From an uncultured bacterium (lineage in GTDB: Bacteria > Armatimonadota > UBA5829), in assembly GCA_938074205.1 (NCBI GenBank), contig CALJES010000011.1:1-64000 (forward strand): a stretch of 64,000 nucleotides of DNA, written 5' to 3'. A program made the position numbers and the translations under genes. Each line of letters begins with the position of its first letter. Position 1 is the stretch's first letter. Positions 1 to 8,010 of this stretch are shown piece by piece. Below the pieces are notes generated by a model that was not told the DNA's origin, did no database searches, and was given only the letters and a program-made list of their open reading frames with translations.

Positions 1-97
1 TGTTTGGCGAAAGGTTAGAGGCTCGGCAGTGCGAAAGAAAGGCTTGCAAAGCGCTTTTTATAGTGTGCCTTTGGGCGAGGAAGACACGATGAGTTTG

Positions 98-160
98 GGC
101 AACATGGTTTTGCACCTGGGGTCCTCCTTCTTTGTGTCGAACCCGGCAAACCATGTTGCC
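98..160. other. Long inverted repeat, possible structured RNA
   Basis: Positions 98-110 are exactly complementary to 148-160 (13 bp), and 112-113 can pair with 146-147 around a bulged T at 111. The stem encloses a loop of about 32 nt. No run of T follows on either strand, so it is not a classic terminator. No convincing reading frame covers 1-230 on either strand. It may belong to a structured RNA or to processing of the tRNA-Leu transcript that reads toward it. I could not match it to 6S, SRP, RNase P or tmRNA signatures. Confidence 0.4.
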
Positions 161-181
161 GAATGAGGGCTGGGGAGTTTT

Positions 182-206
182 CAAATTAGGTGGACGGGCT
201 AATTTG
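182..206. other. Small hairpin 3' of tRNA-Leu
   Basis: CAAATTAG at 182-189 pairs perfectly with CTAATTTG at 199-206 around a 9-nt loop. It lies 25 bases past the 3' end of the minus-strand tRNA-Leu. It could mark the transcript end, but no T tract follows it on the minus strand. Confidence 0.35.
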
Positions 207-230
207 GTCTGACGCTCGATGGCTAAATAT

Positions 231-316
231 TGGTGCCGAAGGTGGGAGTTGAACCCACACGTCCTCGCGGACACATGGTCCTGAACCATGCGCGTCTGCC
301 ATTCCGCCACTTCGGC
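231..316 (-). tRNA. tRNA-Leu (anticodon CAG)
   Basis: On the minus strand the sequence folds as a class II tRNA with acceptor arms GCCGAAG/CTTCGGC, a long variable arm and an encoded CCA end at 231-233. The anticodon stem CATGG/CCATG encloses TTCAGGA, giving anticodon CAG, which reads CUG leucine codons. A strong promoter lies just upstream at 340-369. Confidence 0.96.
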
Positions 317-339
317 AAAACAATCTCGCCGACGTCAGA

Positions 340-369
340 ATTATACCTAACTTGGCGGAGCAGTGTCAA
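340..369 (-). promoter_or_regulatory. Sigma-70 promoter of tRNA-Leu
   Basis: On the minus strand there is TTGACA (364-369), an 18-bp spacer, and TATAAT (340-345), both perfect consensus hexamers. Transcription should start near 333, about 17 nt before the mature tRNA. Confidence 0.85.
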
Positions 370-547
370 CAATCCGAAACGCCAGCTGTCTTTTGTCGGC
401 CTATCGCAGGCAATTGGCTTTAGTGGAGTCGTCTCTTCCCAAATTTGTTTTGGGTGCAATACAGTACAGTTTAGCTACAGCGAATAATTTGGAACGGCGT
501 GATTTTCCCATAAAATGGACGGCTAGAGAATCGGTCAGCACCATGCT

Positions 548-556
548 TGATATAAT
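548..556 (+). promoter_or_regulatory. Extended -10 promoter
   Basis: TGATATAAT matches the extended -10 consensus TGnTATAAT. It lies 34 bases before the TTG start at 590. No good -35 element is visible, as is usual for extended -10 promoters. Confidence 0.6.
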
Positions 557-589
557 AAAATACAGTTATTCGAGCAGGGGAGGTATAAA

Positions 590-817
590 TTGGCAGAAAA
601 ACCTTTGGCGGTAATCAGACGGGACATAATGGCCTCAACGGGTCCTAGCATCTACGGCATCAAAAGGATGGAGAAGGTGCTGTCGCCGGCGCGCGAAGTG
701 TTTATTTTTCTCGGAGTATCTGACGGAGTATGCCATCTCGAGCGAGAGGATAAAAAGAAGGAGCCCGTCTTCATCCAGGTAGACAGCGAAGAATTCGCAA
801 ACTGGAAAAAGCTCTAG
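590..817 (+). CDS. Small hypothetical protein (75 aa)
   Basis: I do not recognise this protein. It is 75 residues, charged and basic in the N-terminal half, with an acidic-lysine stretch (EREDKKKEP) near residues 50-58, no signal peptide and no membrane segment. The case for a real gene is the start region: a GGGGAGGT ribosome binding site (577-584) sits 5 nt before a TTG codon, and a perfect extended -10 promoter lies at 548-556. It stands alone, transcribed toward the 3' end of the minus-strand thi4 gene, whose stop is 57 bases away. The length fits a small cytosolic regulatory or binding protein, but nothing shows which. A TTG start adds some doubt. Confidence 0.6.
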   Translation: MAEKPLAVIRRDIMASTGPSIYGIKRMEKVLSPAREVFIFLGVSDGVCHLEREDKKKEPVFIQVDSEEFANWKKL

Positions 818-874
818 CGCAGCAGAACTTTTTCGAAGCCCGGGCTCCCAAGACAAGGATTGAATGTGCTCAGG

Positions 875-1672
875 CTACTTGTTCAAATGATCGAGCAAGA
901 TATTCGCGCCTTTTATGCCAGACAAGAACATCGCGCCAAAAGAAGGACCCATCCTAGGAAGTCCATACGCCGATGCCACTGACATCCCTATAACCAGAAG
1001 TCCAGGATGAACGAAGCCCGTGCGTTTTACGACCTCGTCCTCCGACTTTTCAACCCACATAGGGTGGCACCCTGGAATACTGACAATGCCTCTATCTGCC
1101 AAGTGCCTTACAATGGCAGCTTCGTGTCCAGTAGCATCGACCACAACTTGCGCTTCGATCGCCACAGGATCTATGCAAGAAATCTGGCGAGGCAGCGAGT
1201 AGACGGGAGTCCAATTTATGACCAACCCCGCAACTCGGTTGTTTTCTCGGATAACAACATCTTCTACGCTCGTCAAGTTGAGAATTCTGACTCCTGCTTC
1301 GCACGCGGCAGCTATCAGACGCGAGCACGCATGCGGCGCTTCTGCAACTACAATACCTGGGGCCACTTCTTTAAACGGCACACCTAAATCGGAAAGCACA
1401 GCATCCCCCGGAGCGCGGACTATAACCTTGTTCATCAAGAACCCCCCGCTCCAGAATCCGCCGCCGAGGTAGTTGTTTCGCTCAACGAGAACAACCTTTA
1501 CGCCTTTCCGTGCGAGCTCCCTTGCACATACAAGCCCGCTGGGTCCGCCGCCGGCTATCAGAACGTCAGTCTCGACACAGTCCTGAAACCAGCCTGCGAA
1601 CTCTCCGACCAGTAAACGCGTGATTTGAGACTCAGTAGCGTGTGAGAAGCTTCCGAATTCGTTTGAGGTCAT
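875..1672 (-). CDS. thi4: Thi4-type thiazole synthase, sulfide-dependent type
   Basis: The 265-residue protein matches the Thi4 family, which builds the thiamine precursor ADP-thiazole from NAD, glycine and sulfur. It has the dinucleotide-binding motif GGGPSGLVCARELA near residues 41-54, then ERNNYLGGG and the family stretch DATGHEAAIVRHLADRG near residues 179-195. Fungal and plant Thi4 donate sulfur from a cysteine just after the TTGHDG motif and are inactivated. Aligning by eye, that position here is occupied by His/Leu and no Cys is nearby, so the enzyme should use external sulfide, as known for archaeal Thi4. The start ATG follows GGGAGGCGAC. A TPP riboswitch precedes the gene, which strongly supports a role in thiamine synthesis. 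No other thi gene is in the window. Confidence 0.9.
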   Translation of the reverse strand: MTSNEFGSFSHATESQITRLLVGEFAGWFQDCVETDVLIAGGGPSGLVCARELARKGVKVVLVERNNYLGGGFWSGGFLMNKVIVRAPGDAVLSDLGVPFKEVAPGIVVAEAPHACSRLIAAACEAGVRILNLTSVEDVVIRENNRVAGLVINWTPVYSLPRQISCIDPVAIEAQVVVDATGHEAAIVRHLADRGIVSIPGCHPMWVEKSEDEVVKRTGFVHPGLLVIGMSVASAYGLPRMGPSFGAMFLSGIKGANILLDHLNK

Positions 1673-1767
1673 TTTGTCGCCTCCCTTTGGTATAGAATAC
1701 TTTACCGCAGGGACTAAAGCTCAATCCGACGGGGACATCCTGATGCAACAAAATGAGGAAGTCTGAC

Positions 1768-1860
1768 CCGCACTCCCTACGCCGGTATTACCCGGATCAG
1801 GTTCCAAGGGACCTCCTAATCAAGGAGTCTCAGCCGCTTGAGCAGCACCCCTGGCGGTAT
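1768..1860 (-). promoter_or_regulatory. TPP riboswitch (THI element)
   Basis: Read on the minus strand, this contains the conserved TPP aptamer blocks in order: the GGGGTGC box, GCTGAGA, then CCCTTGGAACCTGATCCGG and GTAATACCGGCGTAGGGA. The variable P3 arm (CTCCTTGATTAGGAG) is short. The aptamer begins close to the predicted transcription start and ends about 95 nt before the thi4 start codon. I see no clear intrinsic terminator in that gap, so control may act at translation through the GGGAGG site. Excess thiamine pyrophosphate should reduce thi4 expression. Confidence 0.95.
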
Positions 1861-1868
1861 GCAATGCT

Positions 1869-1897
1869 ATTATACATAACAAGCAAGCAATATTCAA
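1869..1897 (-). promoter_or_regulatory. Promoter of riboswitch-thi4 transcript
   Basis: On the minus strand TTGAAT (1892-1897), a 17-bp spacer and a perfect TATAAT (1869-1874) place the start near 1862, at the 5' edge of the aptamer. Confidence 0.8.
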
Positions 1898-2012
1898 GCA
1901 ATTTTGCTGTTAATCTGGTTTTGCACCGATTAGTAATCAAGGAGTGGCTCGACCGTCGGGCTAAGGATAGATTTGAAAAAAATCGCAATATATCTATTCG
2001 AGGGGACGCACA

Positions 2013-3053
2013 GTGAGTTACGAACTAGGAATGAACACGCTCAAACTTATACCAGGGGAGCGCCTGGGTCACACGGAGTACTGCAGCAATTACGCATTGA
2101 TACGCGCCGTCACTGGTCTTGACCCCGGGGAAAATCCTGAGGCATTTCGCAAGTTTCACGATATCTGGCAGTACGACTTTCTTTGGGTTTCGAATGATGG
2201 GCCGGTCGACTGGTCGAAGCGCGGCAGGGTCACTGATATGGGCCATGCTGAGTTCCTAGAGGGCGGTATTGATCGGCGCGACACGGTAGTTTGCCCGTTC
2301 AAGAGCGTGGAAGAGGTGTACGAGTTTGATGCAGTCGAGGAATATGGCCTACCGCCTATGGATGAGCTCATCCAGTACTACGAAAAAACATATCAAGATG
2401 GCCAGCGCGCAAACCCAAATCAGGTTCACCCTCTCGGCTATTACAAGACTATCATCTCAGGCGCAATTCAAGCGTTCGGCTGGGATATGCTGCTCCAAGC
2501 TGCAGCCGATTGGGACCGGTTTGAGAAGGTTCTAGACAGTTTCTTTAGGTTTTCGATGCACTACTTCCAAGCTCAGGCGAAGACGTCCGTGCCTGTTTTT
2601 TTGTGCCACGACGATTTCGTATGGACGCAGGGCGCATTTATGCATCCGGACTTCTACAGACGCGCAATCATACCTCGCTACAAGAAATTGTGGAGCGTGC
2701 TCAAAGAGGCCGGCAAGATCGTGCTTTTCTGTTCCGACGGCGACTTTACGGAGTTCGTCGACGACATAGTCGATGCCGGCGCAGACGGTTTAATCTTCGA
2801 GCCGCTCACCGACCTGGATTACGTTGTGGAACGCTATGGCAAGACAAAGTGTATAATCTCCAGCAAAGTAGACTGTCGCACACTGACCTTTGGAACCCCC
2901 GAGCAAATTCGCCGCGAGATTGACGCGACTCTTGCGCTAGCCAAGGATTGTCCAGGGTTCTTCTTCGCAGTGGGCAACCACATACCATCAAACGTTCCGG
3001 TGGACAACGCCCTGTACTACTTCGATTACTTGAGCAAGAACTGGTGGAGGTAA
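2013..3053 (+). CDS. Uroporphyrinogen decarboxylase superfamily protein
   Basis: The 346-residue protein has the length and pattern of the URO-D/MtaA superfamily, TIM-barrel proteins that include HemE and cobalamin- or corrinoid-linked methyltransferases. Visible markers are the C-terminal stretch FCSDGDFTEFVDDIVDAGAD followed by a GLIFEPLTDLD segment, typical of the barrel strands in this family. The N-terminal arginine-rich substrate signature of HemE is not seen, so a role in heme synthesis is unlikely. Similar proteins are common in carbohydrate-degrading bacteria, where their substrate is generally unknown. The GTG start at 2013 follows GAGGGGA at good spacing; an internal ATG at 2031 lacks a comparable site. 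It runs divergently from the TPP-regulated gene and shows no operon partner. Confidence 0.8.
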   Translation: MSYELGMNTLKLIPGERLGHTEYCSNYALIRAVTGLDPGENPEAFRKFHDIWQYDFLWVSNDGPVDWSKRGRVTDMGHAEFLEGGIDRRDTVVCPFKSVEEVYEFDAVEEYGLPPMDELIQYYEKTYQDGQRANPNQVHPLGYYKTIISGAIQAFGWDMLLQAAADWDRFEKVLDSFFRFSMHYFQAQAKTSVPVFLCHDDFVWTQGAFMHPDFYRRAIIPRYKKLWSVLKEAGKIVLFCSDGDFTEFVDDIVDAGADGLIFEPLTDLDYVVERYGKTKCIISSKVDCRTLTFGTPEQIRREIDATLALAKDCPGFFFAVGNHIPSNVPVDNALYYFDYLSKNWWR

Positions 3054-3123
3054 GGGTGGTATAGACCCCGCCGCTTCTTGTACCTGGAAAATTTTGACTC
3101 GCTCTCGGGTGAGCTCACGGTAA

Positions 3124-3152
3124 TTGACAGTGGACAACTGCGCGGCTAGAAT
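3124..3152 (+). promoter_or_regulatory. Strong sigma-70 promoter
   Basis: TTGACA (3124-3129), a 17-bp spacer and TAGAAT (3147-3152) form a near-consensus promoter. Transcription should begin near 3159, leaving about 210 nt of leader before the ATG at 3371. Confidence 0.75.
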
Positions 3153-3169
3153 GTGTGCAGCAGAGCCGA

Positions 3170-3213
3170 CGAACCGGCTTTTGCTGTGAGGGTTGGGGTA
3201 GGAAGCCGGTTCG
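3170..3213 (+). other. Leader hairpin before GGDEF gene
   Basis: CGAACCGGCTT (3170-3180) and AAGCCGGTTCG (3203-3213) are perfect complements of 11 bp around a 22-nt loop. It sits about 11 nt into the predicted transcript. The rest of the leader to 3370 holds no reading frame I can support, and no known c-di-GMP or cobalamin riboswitch signature was recognised. Confidence 0.5.
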
Positions 3214-3370
3214 GACGGAAGTGGCAGCCACCTCCATCCCCCGCGCAAAATCCAGTAATCGCAACAGCATCTACGGCACGACACTTGCCAATCATCCAAA
3301 TGGGAATGTGTATGTCTGCGCGAGCAGAGTGCCGCACCAGAGGATTTCTTATTATTCCGTCGGGAATTCA

Positions 3371-4654
3371 ATGAAAACTGTCGCGGAGCTGATGACCAAA
3401 GACGTTATATGGGTGAGCCCAACGGCACCTGTAAAGTCTGCGGTCATGCTTATGAAAAGACACGGAATAGGTGCGCTGCCGGTTCTAGACGCCGACCAGG
3501 CAGTGGTCGGATTGGTCAGCCAAGAACACCTGCTTGGTGAGCCGCTGGATCTGCGTATTGCGGAGGTTATGCAGCGCGATTTTCCGGCTATTGACCCTGG
3601 TGCGACAGTTCAAGAGGCCGCCGAACTGATGAGTCGCACTGGAGCGAGTCACTTGATAGTGCTCGACGATGGGCGACTAGTGGGCATCCTGGCTCGCAGC
3701 GACATACTCCCAGAACTGGGAAAAACGTTCGACCCGCTTACCGGACTTCCGTGGTCGGACAGCTTGCGAGAGTGGGCGACAGCAGCACTAAAAAGCGGGG
3801 CAGAAATAGCAGTTATCTTTTTCGACCTGGATGGGTTCGGTCAGTTCAATAAGACGTATGGTCACGTTGTAGGCGATCGGGTTCTGCAAGAGATAGCCGA
3901 AGTGATCCGAAGGGGTACCGACCCCAAGCTTGACTTTGTTTGTCGCTACGGTGGTGACGAATTCGCGATAGCGAGCCTAAGGCGTGCAGACGAAGCAAGA
4001 GCGCTCGCTGCAATCATTCAGGAACGAATAGCTTCGACCAGAGTTGGCGAGCTCACTGAAACTGTCTCCGCAACCTTCGGGATGTCTGGCGGCAGGAGAA
4101 CTCGTGAACGCGAGGACATTCACTACGCAGCGACGATTGATAACCTCATCACCCGCGCCAGCAAAGACTGCACCGCACGAAAAGCACGTGTCGCCGCCGA
4201 ACCAAGAGAACCTGCAGATTTGGAACTGGCAAGGGCGGCGGTTGCTCGAGTAGACAGGTTTCGCATCAAAGCAATCAACATGTCTATGACGGGCACTCAA
4301 GTCCAGATAGCCGTCAAACTCTCGTCGGGCAAATCGGAACATACTGCTGAGCGTTCAGCCTACGCTTCAGATGTGAGGACCGTGTTGCGAACAATATCAG
4401 AAGCCTGCGCTGCTGCAGTAAGCGAGGCCCTGGCTGAAGAGCACGGGTTTGTAGTCGACGAGCTGTATGTGCAGCTAACCGAATCCGGCGATGAGATTGT
4501 TACGGTCGTTGCAAGCTATGTAACCCCTGGAGCCGTTACTAAGCACGTTGGAAGCGCTTTGGTGAGGCGCGGAGATCGACATTGGGCTGCCGCAGCCGCA
4601 ACGTTGGACGCCGTCAATCGGATCTTGGAGATTGCCCCTCGGGCAGAACAATAG
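3371..4654 (+). CDS. CBS-CBS-GGDEF diguanylate cyclase with extra C-terminal domain
   Basis: The 427-residue soluble protein starts with two CBS domains (about residues 1-115, MTKDVIWVSPTAPV and MQRDFPAIDPGATVQ), which usually bind adenine nucleotides. A GGDEF domain follows (about 130-290) with an intact CRYGGDEFAIA active site, so it can probably make cyclic di-GMP. The inhibitory I-site RxxD position reads PKLD, so product feedback is likely absent. A C-terminal alpha/beta domain (about 310-427), ending in GSALVRRGDRHWAAAAATLD, has a repeated-looking pattern I cannot assign. The frame is open upstream to 3155, but that part is not protein-like and overlaps the promoter leader, so ATG 3371 is preferred despite a weak site. 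It likely couples energy status to c-di-GMP level. Confidence 0.85.
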   Translation: MKTVAELMTKDVIWVSPTAPVKSAVMLMKRHGIGALPVLDADQAVVGLVSQEHLLGEPLDLRIAEVMQRDFPAIDPGATVQEAAELMSRTGASHLIVLDDGRLVGILARSDILPELGKTFDPLTGLPWSDSLREWATAALKSGAEIAVIFFDLDGFGQFNKTYGHVVGDRVLQEIAEVIRRGTDPKLDFVCRYGGDEFAIASLRRADEARALAAIIQERIASTRVGELTETVSATFGMSGGRRTREREDIHYAATIDNLITRASKDCTARKARVAAEPREPADLELARAAVARVDRFRIKAINMSMTGTQVQIAVKLSSGKSEHTAERSAYASDVRTVLRTISEACAAAVSEALAEEHGFVVDELYVQLTESGDEIVTVVASYVTPGAVTKHVGSALVRRGDRHWAAAAATLDAVNRILEIAPRAEQ

Positions 4655-4668
4655 GGTGAGACATTATC

Positions 4669-6480
4669 TTAATTGTTTGAAGTAGTCTTTTCTTGCCAGG
4701 ATCTATACAACCTCTCAAACTCGTCAACCATATGCTCCATAATGCGGATTCCGCCTCGCCAAAACTCCGCACTTTTAATGTCTACACCTATCCGTGACAG
4801 CAGTTCCTGTGGCGAACACGAACCGCCAGCTCGCAAAAGATCGACGTATTTCGGAACGAACGCCGTCCCCTGCTCCTTGTACATCGAATACAGGGCCATC
4901 ACTAAAAGCTCCCCGAAAGAGTAGGCATAGACATAAAAAGGCGACTCGACAAAGTGACTAACGTACATCCACCACAAGGAATGTTCTTCTCCAAGCTCCA
5001 ACGAATCGCGGAACATAGCCTGCATATTCTTTTGCCAGAGTTCGCCTATGTCTTCAGAGGTCAGCTCCCCGCGAGAGCGACGAGCACGGTGCAGTTCTTG
5101 CTCGAATCTGTACATCGCAGCTTGTCTTTGTACCGTGGCGAAGACTTCCTCAATTTTGCCTGCATAAAGTGCGAGTTTCTCCTCCAGATCAGCTTGAGCC
5201 GCTAGTGATTCGAATGCAAGCATCTGCCCGAACGTGCTCGCGAGCTCTGCCACTGGAAGTGCACTAGACATGTTCAGGAAGCCCTGCTCTCGAGCTAGAT
5301 AGGCGTGCACGCCGTGACCCAATTCGTGCGCGAGCGTCATTACGTCGTCGCTACGCTCGAGATAACTCATGAAAACGTATGGATGCACATCGGCAGTAAC
5401 ATAGCTGCAAAACGCACCGCCGCGCTTTCCAGGTCGCGCCTCAGCATCTATCCAGCGCTTTTCAAAGAACTCCTGAGCAATCTGACACATCTGAGGCGAG
5501 AAACGTTCGAAGGAATCAAGAACTATCTCTTTGCCCTGCTCGAATGGGTATTTCTTCTTGGACTCAAACAGGGGAGCATAACGGTCGTAATGGAAGAGCT
5601 TATCGTAGCCTAGTATTTCCCTCTTGAGCGCGTAGTATCGCGCAGTTATATCAAATCCCTCGACGCAGGTGTTAACTACGGTTTCAACCGTCTGATCATC
5701 CAGTTCGTTCGCCATGTGGCGAGACTGCTCAGGATACTCATATCGCCTGAGCCGGTCGTCTATTGCTTTATCGTATAGCAGAGTGTTGAAAATGAATGTC
5801 AAGAGCCTCGAATTGTCTTGGAGCCCCTTCGACAAAGCCGCTGCAGCAGCTTTTCTGGTTTCTCGGTTTGGATCACGAAGTAGGGATATGACTTCGGGTT
5901 CTGTGAGCACACGCTCTTCACCTTCAACTGTGACGTGAAACTGAATGGCAGACACGGACTCCTCAAATAGTCTCTGAAAGGCTCTACAACCGGTGTTTGC
6001 TTTCTGCTCGAGAATCCTCTCCTCAGGCTCTGAAAGCTTGTGATCGCGAAACAAACGAGTTTTGTGTACGAAATGGCGGTATTTGGCAAAAGCAGGGTCT
6101 TCCAAAACGGGGTCTATAATCTCAGGCGGAACTTCCATAAGCTCGAGCTCAAAGGGTATCAGCTCCAGTGTTATTTCGGTTTGGCGTTCCTGGACTCTCT
6201 GGAGAAGCGCTCCATGCTCAGGTTTTGAGGTATCCGCAGAGAAGATCAGCGACGCATACGCCATAGGCTTGGTCATTTCTTGAGCAAGCGCTTCGAACTC
6301 CGCTATGGCTGTATTTAAGTATTCTGCAGTAAGATCGGCGCGATTGATATTGCCCCGATAACGCCTAGCAAACTCCCTGGCGCGTTCTAGGCATTTATCC
6401 AGCGTTTGGTCGATTGCAGGATCATCTATCCCTTTGTAGAGGTCTGAAAGGTCCCATGTGAGACTCGATATTTTAGACAT
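4669..6480 (-). CDS. pepF: Oligoendopeptidase F, M3 family
   Basis: At 603 residues this is the usual size for PepF, a cytosolic zinc metallopeptidase that cleaves short peptides and helps recycle signal peptides and imported oligopeptides. The zinc motif LAHELGHGVHAYLA holds the HExxH ligands and catalytic Glu, and the third ligand Glu sits about 25 residues later in LPVAELASTFG. The C-terminal stretch SHFVESPFYVYAYSFG is also characteristic of M3 peptidases. The ATG at 6480 follows a GGAGG site, and a promoter lies at 6518-6547. The gene is convergent with the GGDEF gene, with only 14 bases between the stops. There is no peptide transporter next to it. Confidence 0.93.
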   Translation of the reverse strand: MSKISSLTWDLSDLYKGIDDPAIDQTLDKCLERAREFARRYRGNINRADLTAEYLNTAIAEFEALAQEMTKPMAYASLIFSADTSKPEHGALLQRVQERQTEITLELIPFELELMEVPPEIIDPVLEDPAFAKYRHFVHKTRLFRDHKLSEPEERILEQKANTGCRAFQRLFEESVSAIQFHVTVEGEERVLTEPEVISLLRDPNRETRKAAAAALSKGLQDNSRLLTFIFNTLLYDKAIDDRLRRYEYPEQSRHMANELDDQTVETVVNTCVEGFDITARYYALKREILGYDKLFHYDRYAPLFESKKKYPFEQGKEIVLDSFERFSPQMCQIAQEFFEKRWIDAEARPGKRGGAFCSYVTADVHPYVFMSYLERSDDVMTLAHELGHGVHAYLAREQGFLNMSSALPVAELASTFGQMLAFESLAAQADLEEKLALYAGKIEEVFATVQRQAAMYRFEQELHRARRSRGELTSEDIGELWQKNMQAMFRDSLELGEEHSLWWMYVSHFVESPFYVYAYSFGELLVMALYSMYKEQGTAFVPKYVDLLRAGGSCSPQELLSRIGVDIKSAEFWRGGIRIMEHMVDEFERLYRSWQEKTTSNN

Positions 6481-6517
6481 GCGTTCCTCCTGTGAGCCCT
6501 AGGTAAACACAACCGAA

Positions 6518-6547
6518 ATTATACGCATCTGCGCCGGCCTTGAGCAA
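6518..6547 (-). promoter_or_regulatory. Promoter of pepF
   Basis: On the minus strand TTGCTC (6542-6547), an 18-bp spacer and TATAAT (6518-6523) lie about 40 bases before the pepF start. Confidence 0.6.
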
Positions 6548-6696
6548 CAAAACTGTTTGCGCTATAGCTGCTTGGCGTGATCATATCAACTGTTTTCTGC
6601 AGGAGCAAACCCGCTAGTTGCATAAGTCAAGTTCGTGGGCCGTTCCGGATTACTGGTGTAGAGCGGCCGTAAACTTATAGACAAGGAGTTGTGATA

Positions 6697-8010
6697 ATGC
6701 CGAAAATCGCGTTTATAGGTGCGGGAAGCTTTGGGTTCACCAGGGCTTTAGTTCGTGACATACTGACATTTCCCGCTCTGGCTGATTCGACCATCGCGCT
6801 AATGGACATCGATAAGGAGCGTCTCGATTTCATAAAGACGGCTGTGGACCGAATAATCGAAGCCGGCAAGTACCCGGCAAAAGTTTATGCAACGATGGAC
6901 AGGGCTGAGGCTCTTGACGGAGCTGATGGGGTGCTTTGCACCATTCTGGTTGGTGGACCGCAGGTGTTCCGCACGGACATTGAAATTCCCAAAAAATATG
7001 GGGTGGACATAAACGTAGGGGACACGCGGGGTCCTGCTGGAATCTTTCGTGCGCTGCGCACGATCCCTGTGATTTTGGAAATAGCACGCGACGTAGAAAA
7101 GTATTGTCCGGATGCCACTTTTCTCAACTATACAAACCCCATGTCCATGCTTTGCAAGGCGATTCTCAGCGAGACTAAAGTCAAGGCTTCCGGACTCTGT
7201 CACAGCGTCCAAGGCACGGCTGCAATGCTTGCGCGCTGGATTGGCGCACCAATGGAAGAGATCACTTACCGCTGCGCGGGTATCAACCACCAGGCTTGGT
7301 ACGTGGATTTCAAGTGGAGAGGCAAGGACGCGTATCCACTGATTCGGGAAGCGGTTACAACTAGGCAAGAAATATACAATGAAGAGCAGGTCAGAAACGA
7401 GATGTTCCTACACTTGGGATACTATGTCACCGAATCTAGCGGTCACAATTCCGAATACGTCGCTTGGTTCCGCAAGAGGCCAGATTTAATTGAAAAGTAT
7501 TGTACCCATGGAACTGGCTGGAACCCAGGCGAGCATGCATATATTCTGAATCACTACCTGCAAACAGAGGCTACGTGGCGCGATCATATCAAAGAACAGC
7601 TCCAAGCACCCGTTCGCTTGGAAAGGGGACACGAATACGCCGCATATATTTTCAACGCCATATTTGGTGACGGCACGATGTACGAATTCAACGGCAACGT
7701 ACTTAATCACGGTCTTATCGACAATCTGCCGTGGGGTTCCTGCGTAGAAGTGCCCGTATTAGCATCCAGGCGCGGCTTGGATCCTATACACGTCGGAACC
7801 CTGCCCCCGCAGTGTGCCATTCTGAACAACATAAGCATTGCGACGGAGGAAATGGCTGTCAGGGGATGCTTGGAAGGGAATCGCGACATGGTATTTCACG
7901 CAATCTGCTACGACCCGCTTACATCTGCAGTACTGAGCCTGGCGGAGATCAGGTCGATGGTAGACGAGATGTTCGAGGCGAACAAGGGTTGGCTGCCCAC
8001 CTTTGAGTAG
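6697..8010 (+). CDS. Glycoside hydrolase family 4 (alpha-galactosidase/glucuronidase-like)
   Basis: The 437-residue protein belongs to GH4, which hydrolyses glycosides by a redox-elimination route needing NAD+ and a divalent metal, in the cytosol. The N-terminal GAGSFGF motif binds NAD. The metal-site motifs CHSVQGT (near residue 170) and GINHQAW (near 193) are intact, with NYTNPMSM before them, typical of the MelA/AglA branch. The substrate (alpha-galactoside, alpha-glucoside or galacturonide) cannot be told. I chose ATG 6697 because AAGGAG (6683-6688) lies 8 nt before it; the GTG at 6691 is too close. Its stop overlaps the start of the next gene, beginning a four-gene carbohydrate operon to 13209. 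Confidence 0.9.
   Translation: MPKIAFIGAGSFGFTRALVRDILTFPALADSTIALMDIDKERLDFIKTAVDRIIEAGKYPAKVYATMDRAEALDGADGVLCTILVGGPQVFRTDIEIPKKYGVDINVGDTRGPAGIFRALRTIPVILEIARDVEKYCPDATFLNYTNPMSMLCKAILSETKVKASGLCHSVQGTAAMLARWIGAPMEEITYRCAGINHQAWYVDFKWRGKDAYPLIREAVTTRQEIYNEEQVRNEMFLHLGYYVTESSGHNSEYVAWFRKRPDLIEKYCTHGTGWNPGEHAYILNHYLQTEATWRDHIKEQLQAPVRLERGHEYAAYIFNAIFGDGTMYEFNGNVLNHGLIDNLPWGSCVEVPVLASRRGLDPIHVGTLPPQCAILNNISIATEEMAVRGCLEGNRDMVFHAICYDPLTSAVLSLAEIRSMVDEMFEANKGWLPTFE

Noticed and set aside
1-230. 6S, SRP, RNase P or tmRNA at the window start
   Set aside because: None of the conserved sequence blocks of these RNAs were found; only hairpins can be supported.
3155-3370. Upstream in-frame extension of the GGDEF protein from an ATG at 3155
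   Set aside because: The added residues look random, no ribosome site precedes them, and the strong promoter at 3124-3152 would start transcription after that ATG.
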